From Trametopsis cervina (lineage: Eukaryota; Basidiomycota; Agaricomycetes; Polyporales; Irpicaceae), in contig MU278360.1 of NCBI GenBank assembly GCA_022385755.1, forward strand, positions 527,692-591,691: 64,000 bases of DNA, written 5' to 3'. Numbering within the stretch: the first letter of the stretch is position 1; each line of letters starts with the position of its first letter. The position numbers and the translations under genes were made by a program. Shown in pieces: positions 22,250 to 35,752 of the stretch. Under the pieces are notes generated by a model. That model was given only the letters and a program-made list of their open reading frames with translations, was not told the DNA's origin and made no database searches.

Positions 22250-24795
22250 TCATAGTCCGGAAAACTCGCTGTCGAATTGCCGTTGTGATATATCACCTTT
22301 CTTCACTTTTTTGGCCATGCGCTCCTCCCTCGCTAGTTCGTCCCAGTCATCTCCGCCGCTCTCCTCATCTGGAGTCCTTGGCCGCTTTGCTAGTCCACTC
22401 CCGTTGGTGTCAGCTTGCGCTTCTTGCGCTTTCTGCCACTTCTTCTTGCGCTCCTTTTTCTCCTTTCTCCGATCTCTCTCTTCCCTTTTCGAGAGCTTGA
22501 CGCTCCAAGCCGTGTTAGTCTTCTTCTGCTCGGCCCGCTCACGCTGCATCTGTTTACGTTGCTCGCTATCCACGGCAGCATTCGCAATTTGCTGCTCCAA
22601 CTGTGTTAGGCGGGACGCTTCCTTGGCTTTGTCCAAGTAGGAGTAGGTCGACCACTTCACAATAGATGAGCACTTTACGACCGTTACGTATGGAAGAAAT
22701 GGACTCACATCAACCTCAGCGTCTTGCCAGCCATCCCTGGAAACTTCCTTTAATTCAGGCATCCGAGGCAAACGAAGGAGCGCGAAGCTTTTAGCAACAC
22801 CGATTATGTCGAGATCCTTAATGCGGAAAATATACGACGCTTCGTGCTTGGAATATGCACGAACGAACGACACGAAGGCTTTGATGGCCTGTAACCAATT
22901 CTGTTTGGCTCTCCACAGTCGGGGAGTAGCCGATGGGACTCACTTTGTCATGCAACGATCTATCAGTTTGAACAATAGACCTCATGGTGACCAACGCCTG
23001 TAAGACCTCGGGATCTTCGGTGCCATCTTCGTCTTTTGTTGTCAAAGGCCCTGCTGCGGCAAAGGCTGGCTGCTCTTTGAGAGGGATTTTACGGACGGAC
23101 ATAAAGTCTGAAAGTACTATTAGCATAGTGTCATAAATTATGGTACGTCGTGAGATACGACTAATCATCCCCCTGTAATTACGCTGGGGGATAGGCAAAT
23201 GACTCGCTTACCCTCATAATCGACCTCGCGACCTACAAGCAAGGTCCACGCTCTGCCGCTGCGACCAGCACGCGCAGTACGTCCACATCTGTGCGAGAAG
23301 GTCTTAGGATCTGATGGCGGGTCGAACTGCAGGACGACGTCCACATCAGGGAGGTCTAGTCCACGAGCCGCAACATCAGTAGCGAGGAGAACGGCAGGTG
23401 AAGATGGCGTAGCCGGAGATGAGGAAAACGCCTCTAAGGAGCGTGTGCGTGCTGTAGGAGGAAGGTGCCCATGCAGAGAATGAAGGACAACGTTCTGCGG
23501 GAGCAGAGAGGGCAGAACCTGTGCAGATTGTCAAGATACAGTGAGTTGACAACGTCCGCTGATCTGATACCACGCACTCGGTAAAAATAATCCACACAGG
23601 CGCATGTAGAGAAGTATACAATAAAGCGTGACGACTGTTGCTGCTGTATCTCATGTCGGATGATGCGCGTGAGCTGGACGAGTTTCTCAGAAGCCCGACA
23701 GCTGATAAAGAAATTTTGCAAGCTTGAGTCAAGCCACACTTGTCGGTCAGCGATGCCGCAAACATGAGGAGATCGCGGTGCTCACTTCGCAGGGATGCGG
23801 CGCTCTTCGATCACTTCTCGAGTGTTCTGCTTACCGCTATCGAGAGCTGAACTAGCTTGTTTCAGCTTCTTTGCTTGTACTTTAACCACTATCCGTGATG
23901 GATTCCGCAGTCCTACTCGAACAAGCTCCGACAAGGCATCGGCATCTGTCATGGTTGCGCTAAAGAGACCCGTCCGTCGCTGTTTGGGGAGGTGTGTTAG
24001 AATCCGGCTTAATGCTTGTTCGAAGCCTAAATCCAATAGGCTAGATACATCTTCAGCAAAGTCCTGTCACCGAGGTACCGGGGGTTTGACTGACCGGTCT
24101 GCCTCGTCTAATACGAGGACTTCTAGTTCTTTCACACTGACTACATTCTTGCCTTTGCCGAGCAAGAATTCTTCTATGCGGCCTGGAGTGCCGATAACGA
24201 TGTCAGCACCTGACGAGAGGAATCGCTGCACATCTTGCGCCGCTGATTGTTGTGAAGATACTAGAAGAAGTGGTGGGGGATATCTCCACTGCGAAGGTTC
24301 TGGGTCTCCCTCGTCGTCGGAGCCGTGGGGGGGAGAGCCGGACCCAGACGGCTGTGAGCTCAGGAACATGGTCAATATGCCATGGATCTGATTAGCGAGT
24401 TCCCTGTGAAACACGGTCAGCTGCGTATCTGTAACACCCGATAATATAGTACTACCTGGTAGGAGTGATGATGATAGCTCCAATTTCATTTTTCCGCAAC
24501 TTTGATTCCCTGCGAATAAGTTTCTCGAGGATTGGAATCACGAATGCAAGAGTTTTACCAGACCCAGTAACGGCTTCAACTACGACGTCCTTGTTTTGCA
24601 TGAACAAAGGAATGGTAGAGGCCTGAACAGGAGTCATCCGAGTGTGGCCCATCGAATGCACGACGTCCAGGCTGCAGGTATTCAAGATGATTAGCGTAAA
24701 CAGGATGAAATGACTTCTGATTCCCCTTACATCCACGGTGTCAAGGTCGTTGGCAGTGATGCCCAGCTTCCGGCGAACGCGGTAGGTGTGGTCAT
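22250..24795 (-). CDS. SPB4: ATP-dependent RNA helicase SPB4 (DDX55), 60S ribosome assembly
   Basis: A nucleolar DEAD-box helicase needed for 27S pre-rRNA processing. The start at 24795 gives [20 protein letters not shown], matching the Spb4-type W-x-x-L-x-P opening. Motifs in order: TPVQAST (Q motif), TGSGKT (Walker A), TPGR, DEAD (split after DEADR by a 54-nt intron), SAT, and [10 protein letters not shown]. The DUF4217-type C-domain has [10 protein letters not shown] and [26 protein letters not shown]. The tail is a basic coiled coil ([19 protein letters not shown]) as in Spb4, ending near 22250. Several 50-60 nt introns; the first three exons are 24795-24731, 24671-24456 and one starting at 24404. 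A Pro/Ser/Asp-rich insert (near 24280-24370) lies between the Ia and Ib regions. Confidence 0.93.
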
Positions 24796-26056
24796 CCTTC
24801 GCGATGTACGGGGCGCAACGTTACCTGTGATGTCGCAGTCAGTTGTAGCCACAGCAGGGTTTGTCTCAAACGGTCGAAGTTTGGCACCGCAACTCAACCC
24901 TCGCGGCATCTTCCGGCAAAGCGGAGTCCACGTGGTACAAAGATCTGCACATATACTTAGCCCAGATCGGATCAGCGATCTGCTGCTGCGCAAACAGCCC
25001 TGTGGATGAGGTTGTCATTGCGGCTAGCTTCCTGATTACTAGCAAGTTAGGTACAGAGCCATCGATGCCGGCGGTGGTGAATATTGAATGCGTGAGTTTC
25101 ACGCTTTTCTGAGGGGAACACATCAGCCTACGCAGCCTGCTAACCGTTTATGTGCCGTTCAGCAGCCGTTGCCATCGTTGGGCAGCGTAGACAAATATCC
25201 AGGGCAGCACTATGGCAATGTGCCATTGACGATCGAGAGAAAGGTGAGTACTGATAGAGTTCTAAGCCTCGATTGAAACGCCTTCATAAGTGATAGTCTG
25301 CGGCCAAACAGCTTCTTTCGGGATGGTCGGTAGGTACGCCCCATCATCGGAGGACGCTTAGTGTGTCACAGGAGCCCTAGTACGTACTCGTCAAGAACAC
25401 CACGAAATCATGGGTCAACACAAGAGCTGCAACGTCCCCTTGGCTCCGATCACCAGTGCAGTGTCCGCGGTGAAGCTTTGTGGGCATCATAGTCACAACC
25501 GGATCCCCAGCATGACCAACCTCCCTGGAGCAATTGGGCTGGGAATATGTCAGCCAACGACCGGCACGAACCCTCAAGCGACCTCGTCTGGGCCCAGATA
25601 TCTCTTCACATGAAAGTGTCTCCGGTGCCGGACCTCCTGAATATGGTGCAAGTCTGGTGCAAGTCTGCTGGAGGTTTCATCATTGAGGCTTCGTCTTGGG
25701 GATACGGCGGATGACCGCGGGCGTGTGGAATGATCGTTAATATTGGTTTTTGGGTGCACCGCACCTCGATCCGCCGGAATGCGTTGACGCTTACCGATAC
25801 CAAATTCAAAATACGATCTGAATTGCTAGCTTCGACTTCTGCATCTGCGGCGGACATGAGTGTTTTCTAGACACCTTGCCTCCTCGTTTCCAGGCATCTG
25901 CCCTGAGAACGCGGCGAAACAGATCAAGGCGGAACGGGTGCAGCACTGAAGATTTATCGGACAAACTCTCTGTTGTTGATGCTCCTATATAAGACTTCCC
26001 GCCTTCTCACTGGATAATCGTGATAGCATTTATCCCCGCAAGTTTGGCGTAACGGC
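24796..26056. other. intergenic, no firm gene
   Basis: Divergent flank between SPB4 (minus) and the Zn2Cys6 factor (plus). Minus-strand frames at 25574-25857 are weakly protein-like and are listed as a doubtful gene. Frames at 24861-25276 on plus have no recognisable domain. Confidence 0.4.
25574..25857 (-). CDS. doubtful small gene opposite the transcription factor
   Basis: An ATG at 25857 opens MSAADAEVEASNSDRILNLV and meets a good donor (GTAAGC at about 25794). The frame ending at 25574 (VRHRRHFHVKRYLGPDEVA) can follow a plausible acceptor near 25640. Spliced together they would encode only about 40 residues. It is unclear whether this is a real small protein, the first exons of a longer gene, or chance. 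No family recognised. Confidence 0.2.
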
Positions 26057-29000
26057 ATGCCTGCAACTACCTCTGTAAAGCCCGACTCATCACGGAGGAC
26101 GTCAAACCCTATCTTTCCCTCACGCTCATCGTCGAGCACATCCTTGACCATTGCACAGACCCCCCTCGCTCAAGACGGTGCCTCTACCGACTCGGATCCT
26201 CAAGTGGCGAGTGGATCGAAAGCGCGACCTCGCGCGACTGGAAAGACGTGAGTGGCACACTAGTCTATATTTGACGCCTGGGATGACACTCGCATTCATA
26301 GATCGGGAGCATGCGTCCACTGTAAATCATTGAAGGTAGGGACAATGACACTTGAGTACAAAATCATGTCCGTCGTTTACACCACACACCAGGTTCGGTG
26401 TCAGTTTACCACTGGTCATGCCAAATGTGACCGTTGCGAAGCTGGTAATCATGAATGTGTACCGCGTAGTCGCAAGAAACGCAAAGTGGCACCGTACGTG
26501 ACCAATTAGTGCTGGTTTTTTTCGGAGAAATGTACGCGTTATTGATCCAACTGTGATACTAGAACACAAGATGACCTGCAAATGCGATCGTACCAGCAGG
26601 ACGAGCAGATTCGGACACTACTGCGCCAGTTTGATCAACTACGAATGGATGCCAAGATTAGCGACTGGATACGACGTGCTGAAACCACTGTGAGGTCAGG
26701 GTGGTCGTCAGGTAAGTTGCAAATCTTCATGTCATAGTCGATAACTAATTGATGGTCCCCATCGGTAGCACGCTCCGCCCGTCCCCTGACATCTCATTAC
26801 TATTCCGCCCTCATCGGCCCATTGAACATTGATCTATCGCGTGGGTGTCAATTCTACGCGGATCGGCGGTCTTCGCCGCGATGCTAATGTACATCGCCTT
26901 TTGATAGCAAGTAACCCCGACTTCAAGCGACTACCAATGCTTCTCAGGACCGGGATCTTGGAACCGTACGAGGTGCTTGATTTATTCAACTTGTGAGCAA
27001 TCCACTCTTGTGCATTTCGATTTGCTGACGTCCACTTGGAAACCTCTAGGCATTTCGAGAGAGTCAATGTAAGCTGTCACATACAAGAGCGGTCCACATG
27101 AGGCTCAACCTTGCACAACTAGTCGTTTTTCGCTTTACTCGACGGTGAACTACATTCTCCCCAGAAGTTGGTCTGGACTAGCCACTTCCTATTCACAGCC
27201 AGTAAGTGCTCAAGATAGCTGTACGCGTGGTGAGGTTACTAAAACCTTATCAGTATGCGCTTGTGCATCGCGACACTACTTACGGCGGCCTGGACTTCAT
27301 GATGTCCTCATGGACATTGGGAGAGACGCAGCAGCGGAAGCACTTGTGTCAGGGAAAAAGTCCGTGGAGACCGTTCAGGCATTTCTACTTCTCGCCGTCT
27401 ACCCTCTTCCCGAGAAGAAATGGACCAATAACCGTAGCTGGCTATTAACGGGAGCCGCAATTAGGTATGCAAGTTATCTCAGTCGGTTGCATGTATATCC
27501 TCATATGATTTGTTCCAGGCTGGCCCAGGAATTGGAACTAGACAAAACGCTACACGAACTGAGCCAGAGAGAGAACCTTAACCGAACTCGAACTTGGATT
27601 ATGTGCTTCTGCGTTGACAAATCACACGCAGCTGAATGTGGCAAGATGCACATGATCAGGCCAAACGGACGGCTCATGCAAGGCGAACTTCGGTCATGGT
27701 ACAAGACAAATCCGTCGATAAATACTCCATACGATATCGCCCTGTGCGGTTATACTGAGATGTTTCTTCTTCTTGCCAACTTCAGGCATGAGATTGGTTT
27801 CTGTGACGTCTTGAAACAGAAATGCGCTGAGGTACGTGGTGCTTTACCGTGACAAGTCCTTCTCTCGTCAACGCGCTGAGGCCTGCCTCAAAGGGCTACG
27901 ATGTCTTGACGGAGGCAATAACGTATGACAAGCGGCTCGCCGAGCTATCGGCATGGTGGTCCTTGGTATTAGTAGAGGACCCCAACTACCTCATATGTGA
28001 GTGTCCATCATAGGGTTGCGGTAGATTTCTCACGTACAGGTGTCCAGGTCCAATTGTGCACTACCGCACACATAGCTTCAGCATGTCTGTTTGCTATTTT
28101 GTGTCATCTCGCAGACTTTACTGATGGCTTATGATCTTTAGGGTCTCTTCCTACTTGCGTCTCGTGGTACTATCCGTCGGCTTCCAACACGCTGTAAAAC
28201 AGGGCATAACCCGTGAGAGCTACATCCTTCAGCAGGTGAGTTCTATTTCGCATTGTATCGAACGTCGCTTACACTCCTCCGAGTCAATCACAGTAGCGCA
28301 GGCCGCTATCAAAACGGTGATTGAATGGCTATTCCCATCGGGATTTCTCGGCTGGGCAATGGAGGTATGCTCGACCAAGCTCTTGTCGCCATTGCTTCTC
28401 ACCATTACCGCCTCAGGCTGAATTTGCCTATACGAGCTTCTGTGCTGCTTTTCTGCTGAATGTGCGTCGAGGTTATCGTCAAGCATTACCAACGCTGAAC
28501 ATACGTCTCAGCTGCTTCGGCCCAAATTTCTTCCTCTACTGACATACAGTCAATGCGCCAACATCATTGGTCTCGTCCAGCGACTCATTCGTATTTTGAG
28601 CTCGGACGAGGTGGTCGTCGACGAGCGTCATTCGCCTATTTTATATTCGAAATTCCTTGCCACTCTTTTGGACCAGTATTACACGCCGTCCTTGCAGGCA
28701 GAAATCAGGACAGCGCCTGAAGTAGAAACTGCTACACCACGTCGTACGGAATACGAACGCGAGTCCGCGCACGCATATCGCTGGCCAGACACTCCTACCA
28801 ACCTCGCAGCAGGCGATCTCCCCAGAAATGTGGATTCGCATAGTCCGAGGATGGCAGTCTCGCACGATGATTATGTCGTCCTTCAGAGGCCGTATGAACC
28901 CGAAATGGACTTCAGTCTGCCGCACTTTGTGCAAAGTACTCGGAGAGCTGAGGATTATTTTGAGCCTCCAGCTTCAGTCTCCTCGTGCACTATTACCCTT

Positions 29001-29084
29001 GAGAACTTGCAGTATCTAGCCGCCGGTTCCCCAGGTTATAACGATCCGAACTGGCTGGGTACACCTTATGGAAATCTGCGTTAA
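26057..29084 (+). CDS. Zn(II)2Cys6 transcription factor with fungal-specific domain
   Basis: A nuclear regulator of the Gal4-like class. A Ser/Thr-rich leader precedes the zinc cluster CVHCKSLK-VRCQF...CDRC...HEC (26300-26465, spread over two exons), followed by basic PRSRKKRKVAP and a short coiled coil. The fungal-specific middle domain is clear: NPDFKRLPMLLRTGILEPYE, FNLHFERVN-SFFALLDGELHS, then KSHAAECGKMHMIRP. The C-terminal part has YLRLVVLSVGFQHAVKQGIT and ends with ERHSPILYSKFLATLL and an acidic/Pro-rich tail. At least ten introns. Most junctions close in frame; the one between about 27990 and 28142 does not resolve with a single intron. Target genes unknown. Confidence 0.85.
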
Positions 29085-29581
29085 TAACAATTCTTACTGT
29101 ACTGCTCGGACATTGTTACCATATATCACACATATACGTATGTAGTTCTAGACTGACACCTTCTGTGGACATAAGCTTATGTACAGACAAACCGTGTGAG
29201 ATGTGATAACTTCCGAACAGGATCAATCTAAGGTGCTGCGCACCAGCGATGCAACCGGCACGCGTATCGCTTAGTGTGCCAGAAGACGAGTTATAAGGTT
29301 AGATACAGATTGGCTGCTCAATGCACAGATATCTAACTCACACAAGTCTCACTTCAACGTGCAGCTGTCCTTCACATCCTGAAACATCCGCGAGGCAGAG
29401 GCACTGGTGATAAACGCGAGTCCGAACTCACCTTCCTTTTCGGGATACACAGCAAACATGTACGCAGCGCTTCTCATCACTGTTGACCTTGTCCTCAGTC
29501 CAACTTCGACCTCGACGTTCGAGATTCCGGTCCCCTCGACCAGCACTTGGACGTCGACACCAACCTTGTATTTCTATTACG
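29085..29581. other. intergenic, presumed SOG2 promoter
   Basis: About 500 bp between the transcription-factor stop and the SOG2 start. No gene and no clear TATA element seen. Confidence 0.4.
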
Positions 29582-32500
29582 ATGGCCGCCACGGACAATG
29601 ACCCAACAATCAGACGACCTGGGACTGCAGATGCGGCGGCAGCGCCCATGCCATTGCCTTCTGTCTCTCTGGGCCGCGAGCACATTACGGAGGCGTTCAA
29701 GAAGTCCCCCGACGGAGGAGAAACCCTCGACCTGACTCATAAGAATCTGACGGATGTTGGTGAGGATGGAGCGGAAGAGTTGGCCAGCGTTGGGCGAACG
29801 GATGATATGGTCGACGAGAGCACGGTAGTAAGGCACGTATACCCTTTTCTTAGGCTATAACAGCCAGTTAATGATTATTGTCCAGGATCGCCTTGGCTTA
29901 TAATCGCCTCGCTACGCTTCCTATGGCGTTCGCTTTGCTCACTCGCCTCCGCTACTTGGTCTTAAAGAACAACAACTTCACGATATTTCCTGACGTAGTG
30001 AGTGTGAAAACACATGAACGACATTGTTTCGTTCTCACTATTGTTTCAGTTGACCATTATGCCATCGTTGGAGATTCTGGATATTAGTCGCAACAAGATC
30101 AAACGTCTTCCTTCACAACCGGGTTCCCTCACGAAACTACGGGTATATAGACTGCTCACTACTTCTATTTATATCAGCATTAACACTCCACATATTTTCC
30201 TAGGTATTCTCCCTTTCTCGGAACAAGCTGCATCGGTTACCTGCCTACTTTTCGCAATTTCAGAACCTCAACATCTTCAGGGTGGATCAGAATCCTCTGG
30301 AATGGCCACCTAGGGAAGTGATGGAACCTCCTGCACAGGGTTCTTCTGCGGACGCTATGAGGGGATGGATACGGAATATACAGAAATGGATAGAACATGA
30401 TTCAACCGCTGCTACTCGGAAACATAACGAGGATATCTTGGGTAACGAATCGTCATTCGTGGACATGGATACCGATCTAGCCGCGTGAGTTACTTTGAAT
30501 TGGGTCTGAGAGCATGTTTCGACCTGAATTGTTACCAGCGACGAGACGAAAGACTCCACAGCGGATGCCAGATCACCTTTCGACACAAGTCTATTTATTG
30601 AAGGCTCGTCCGCCTCTCATCGCCGGTCGTTTTCACTCGAATCGGACCAGTCAACGTACTCCGACAATGTACTACCACTGCCTGTTTTCCAGCCAACTCG
30701 GGCGCCGCGCTCTCCTCGCCCTCCTCGATTACATCTTGATGCTGTCTCTACGTCCCGTTCCGCTCCTACATCTGCTTCGCCGCATCGGTCTCCCGACAGT
30801 TATTTACCAACACCAGAAGAGTCTGTTTCCTCTACTGACGATGACACCACACGGTCTACAGCACAGACACATGGCAGAAATGCTTCGTTTGCAGGGAGCG
30901 GCGGGACCGCTCGGGCCGTTGTGATGTCAAAGAAGAGTATGCCAGACTTGCGACCACCTAAATTGCATCTACATGGTCACAAGGATAGCTTCCTCTATAC
31001 GGTCAACGAGAAATCCGGAATACCTTCACCTCCTCATAGGCAGGAATCTGATTCATCGAATGGATCAACGCAACATTTTCGGTCTACTAAATTCTCACAG
31101 TCTGTTGTCTCATCCCCAGTAGCCCTTCATCGTCCGGCCCCTCATATGGACAGTGAAAAACACCAGTACTTCCGCAGAATGTCAAGTCTCAATCTTGGCT
31201 CCCTCTCCAAGACCATTCCACCGGCCCTGCTCAAGCTTGTAGATGCGATCCGAGGAATACTCTTCGGCGTCTCCCAGATATATCAGGCTTTGCAGCATTA
31301 CACCGAATACGCCATCGACGAACGGCTATCTGCCGTATTGCTCAAAGTACTCGATCCTGCGAGTACGTATATGAATCAGCTGATCTACGCCTTGGACCGG
31401 TTCGACACCACGAGCAAACGAACGGTGCCTTCCCCTGCTATATGTAGGGCGGTGGTGGAGATATGCAGAGACAACGTCATCGTGTTCGGCAAGGCAGTCG
31501 GCGTCCTCACGCTTCAGCTGAAAGTCCTCGCTACTCATGATGACGTGCGCTATACTAGGCAGATGCTCCTAATGCTGTACGGCGCTATGGCAGAGATCGC
31601 GGGTGCTTGGACGGCTATCGCTGGCCAAGTTGAAGCAATCAAACCTTTATTGCGGGAACATGGGCCCCCACCCGCGACGAAGGTGTTTCCAATACCACCA
31701 TCAACCAATGAACTCGGAACACCGCTGACTGCCGGATCCGTGACGCCAACGCCTGCGTTTCCAAAGTCTCGAACAACGGTGCGGTCGCCCTCGGGAGGTA
31801 CATCGGATGCTCGAGCTCGCATGGCTCGACGGCACGCTGGCTCATTTAGCTACAAGGATGTCGAGCTTGGCGGGCTATTACCCTCAAACCTGGACTCGCC
31901 ACCACTGTCTTCTGGTGTAGTCGGGGGTCCAACCTCGTCAACACCAGTCCCACGGACTATCCGCCGTGCTGCTACTGCGTTGACTCTTAGCAATCACGAT
32001 ACCTCACACAGCAACGGAGGGACCATTCGACCGTCCATTCCGTTCCGAGGAGACATTCATTCACGACAAAGCTCCGCAAGCTCTCTTTTGGCCTCGACAA
32101 TCTCGTCCCCTGCCATTGCAGCGGCGAAGAGTCCTTCATTAGAAGCACTGTCGACTACAAACACTATGATGGACGGTGTCGCGGTCGATTCTATAAGAAA
32201 GGCTGTTGAAGCCGCACCGAGTGTCTGGAAACTGACTGAGGAGCTGCTCTGTGAAGATGCGACGCTTCGTGAAGCGTTGAACGACACCTTGAACAAAGCC
32301 AAAGACGTCACAGGGAGACTTCGGGACGACATCAATTATGTAGGGTTTGATCAAGCTAACAGGTTGGCACTCCGAGACGATGCCCGCGTGTTTGCGAATG
32401 TACGTTTCATCTCCGTGCACTTCCACGCAAAAGCTGACTGTTTCATTTCAGACCGTTATCCAGCTACTGAACGCCATCAAGGCGCATGGAGCAACCCATC

Positions 32501-32814
32501 CTCTTTCTCCGGATTTGAGGAGCAACATGGTTAAACTCACACATGCGACCCAAGACTTTGTTATGCTGTTGCACGTTTCCTCATTCTCCCCAGTCCCGAC
32601 CCCGCGACCATATTCTCCCATGGTCGCAACACTCAATCCCATGCCGCCATCTCAGGACGATGGCAAGCTGGGAGCCAATCTGTCACGTAGTCGGAGCGCA
32701 GCAGCCTCTCCTGCGGCGCGAGTCATTCCTCCCATGAAAGAACCACCCCGTAGTGCCCTTCCTCACGGTACATTCATGTCGTCCTCAATGCGCTCACAGG
32801 CAGTGCCTAGTTAG
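29582..32814 (+). CDS. SOG2: SOG2-type leucine-rich-repeat protein of the RAM pathway
   Basis: A 986-residue protein of the RAM/morphogenesis network that supports the NDR kinase Cbk1 at sites of polar growth. Six exons: 29582-29832, 29886-29997, 30050-30142, 30204-30484, 30539-32399 and 32452-32814. The LRR block (about residues 45-240) has LDLTHKNLTDVGEDGAEELA, RIALAYNRLATLP, YLVLKNNNF, LEILDISRNKIKRLP and LSRNKLHRLP. A Ser-rich linker follows, then the long Sog2 domain (TIPPALLKLVDAIRGILFGV, YMNQLIYALDRFDTTSKRTV, ANTVIQLLNAIKAHGATHPL). Intron 1 must use a GC donor (29833-29885, AG|GCACGT) for the LRR to read through, giving VVRIALAYNRL; with GT donors the frame is lost. Confidence 0.88.
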
Positions 32815-33054
32815 TCCAGGTAGGACTCATACTTTAGACCTTAAGTTATCATTGCACATTACACAGGGTATTCGCTTATTCGTCGACTCAACCACTCTTA
32901 TCGGTTCGTTCCACTGCACACTCGTACTCTCAAATCATCGCACGCGCCCATAGTTAGTTCTCATCACACATTGTTGTCGTGTTATTGCAGTATAATATTA
33001 GCAAGTCGTCTAGTCCATTGTGAAATCGTTAAATATCGTGAAGGATGATTGTCT

Positions 33055-35752
33055 TCATCGGCTGGGCCGTGTCTCGCTCAAACCTCCGTCAGCGTTGGCG
33101 AGGACTCTGTCAATTTCCGCTCGGATCTCAGCCAGGTTCGCCTTCAGCGTTTGGGCATCTTCGAACTTCCTGTGGCTCTTCGCTTCTTCTACGAAGCTCT
33201 CGAGTAAAGCTTCCTGCTCCAGCAGAGGCTGTAGCACTTTCGCTACCTCCGAGTCAGGATCTATGATAGGCCCATTCGTTTCTGGTTGATCGGAAGGCGA
33301 AGATGGCGAGGAAGCCTTCTTCGGTTTAGGAAGGGCCTGTAATGCCAGTTTAACGGAAAAGTTCGAGATGACCGGGGAAGCTGATTCTTACCTGAAGAGG
33401 CAACATGTTCTTCTGGAGGAAGAGATTAGCACGGGTAATAACAGCTTGCTGAACGCGGTCTTGCGAGCCCCCAGGACCCCCTGGACAAGGTAGTTTCCGC
33501 ATGCGCTTAGCCAGGGCATCGTACTGCCCGAACGCCTCGAGTAGGCGCTTCCTAGCAGCGGAGGCTTCTGCAGAGGGTCGTTCGTCGTGTCTGGTAGCTT
33601 GTGAATAAGCTGCCACTCAATATATGCATTGGAACATACGTGAGGCTGAGCATCAGTTCCTGGAACTGGGGGAGTGCATCCTCTATCTCTTTCTCCAGAA
33701 TTACGAATGCCTGCAGTACATTAGTCAAACATGTTGGACGCATATAGCGAAGTTCCTTACCTCGTATAGCCTAGAGAAAAGGGGGACCTTGTGAGTCTCC
33801 TGTATATACTGCTTTCGCCTACGAAGGGAGCATAGTGAGTCTGGGCCGGACTTGAGAGGGGATGACAAATGGTCCTTACAAGAGCACCGGCTTGCAGTCG
33901 CGACATATTCTGACGCCCTTCAGGAACTTCTCTTCTGGGCTGAGAACGTTGGGGTCATCCCTCGCCTTTCCCTTTACGCTGCCCTGGCTGACGCTACTAG
34001 TCCGTCGACGAACACCGTAGTCCACGCCCTCACCCACTTCCTCTACATATCCTGTAAGTGGATCTGCAACAAAGAGGAGCGAGCACTTCTGAGGGCGTTG
34101 AGGGAATTTGACGGGTAGAGAGCAGATGATGCGGCCACAAAGACGACAATGGTGCTTGCGATTCGTAAGAGGATGGAAAGACGTGCTGCGCCGAAGATCA
34201 ATAACAGGAGAGGAGCGTGCTGTGTTTTAACGTACGTGCATAGAGGGCATTGCGACACGGAAGCATCGTCTTCCCAAGGTGTAATAGTCTGTTCAGCAGC
34301 TGCAGCGAGTTCAATGAACAACCGAATCTTGGACTCGTAACCGAAGCGACGCTTACCACGGACGTCATTTTTACTATTCTTACTAACCGCGGTCTGAGAT
34401 TGCACAACACCTCGCCAGAGGTCTCCCGCGCTCTTGCCCTTCAGGCTCGCAATATCAATGTCGAAGAAACTGGACGCTCTTCGATTCTGCGTTACCGACG
34501 GCCGTGCACTGGGAAGCTCCGCTTCCTTGTCCTTTACCTTATCAGGATGCGGGAAATGCAGATTAATCAGCTTCTCAAGCCGTCGCTCCAGGCGCGTCCG
34601 CTCGACGCGCCCCACGTCGCTGCGAGTGCGGCGCATCTCGAGAAACTCATCTGTCCTCGGGCGATAAACGCCTTTGGGCTGGAAACCAGGGCGGTACGGA
34701 GCGCTAACGCGACTGGGCGTGAGGGCGCGCTGAGAAGTTGGCGTGGGAAGTGAGGATGACGAAGAGATGGGCGACGGGGAAACCGCAGAGATAGGCGGTG
34801 TAGCAGAGACACTGGAGCCGGGAGATACGGGTGAGAGTGCTCGCTGGTGGCCCATCTGAGGCACGATTAGTGATGACGAACGAGGGGTAGGCGAGATCAC
34901 ATCTCTTCTTTGGTATGGTGCCGGGGACGTAGCGTTGGGAGTGCGAGTCGGAGGGGTGGGAGATTTGGTATCTGATAATTCGAGGGAAGGTATGGGTGGC
35001 AGCGACCCTTTGTCGGCCAGCCCGTTTGTCGGCGCAACTAGAGGGGATGTCAGTCGACTTGACGTTTCTGGCGCTTTATGCTGAACTGGGCCGAGCTGAC
35101 GCGACGACACTGACAATCCGGAGGTCGTTCTTGAAGACAGTGTCGAATGAGGGCGGAGGGGAGAGGACGGCAAGGCGGGGCGGTTTGAAGGCGTACGGAG
35201 CGGAACATGTCTGAATGTAGACGATCTGCGGGTTGGAGATAACGTCGAGGGCGCAGGTCTCGGGCTCGGGCCCGGGGAGGTCTGTGGTGTAGTACTTGAC
35301 GATGATGGACCGGCCACTGGCTGGGGTTCTGTGGGCGACTTCTGGGAGTCAGTGTCCTTTATACCTGGGGTCGGAGTTGGCGGGAGAGACGATTTAGTAG
35401 ACACGGATGAAGCAGGCGACGCATCCTGTTCGGGGGATGGAGGTGACTCTGGTGCAACCGATGTAATGATGAGTGGCTGCGAGACCACGAGAGCGGGTGA
35501 AGGGGCAGGCGGGAGTGCTTCATGCTTCGCCTGGAACGAAGTGAGAACGTCCGTCATGGACAGCGTCCGCCGTGTCTCATCCAGAATCATCTTCGCAGCA
35601 ATGCCATGGGGAGGCGGGATAGCTGGATGCAGAAAACCATCCTTCTCGCTCTCCTTCAGCTTCTCAGAGCTTGTTTCAAAGTCTCGTTGGAGGGGGACGA
35701 TTGGCTCGCTCAGGTTATGCGGGTATCCATTCACCGCGCCATTTGAGTACAT
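33055..35752 (-). CDS. FYVE-domain endosomal protein, Vac1/Pep7-rabenosyn type
   Basis: An effector that binds endosomal phosphatidylinositol 3-phosphate and Rab5-family GTPases in vacuolar sorting. The first exon holds about 500 residues of Ser/Pro/Thr-rich, probably disordered sequence, then WEDDASVSQCPLCT. The FYVE domain continues over introns with RKHHCRLCGRIIC and closes with KFLKGVRICRDC, so the WxxD, RKHHCR and paired cysteines are all present. After it come a coiled region (EKEIEDALPQFQELMLSL) and a terminal helix pair (LLESFVEEAKSHRKFEDAQT) like the rabenosyn Rab-binding domain. The stop is at 33055. The start at 35752 opens the long exon; a further upstream exon is not excluded. 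Confidence 0.88.
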
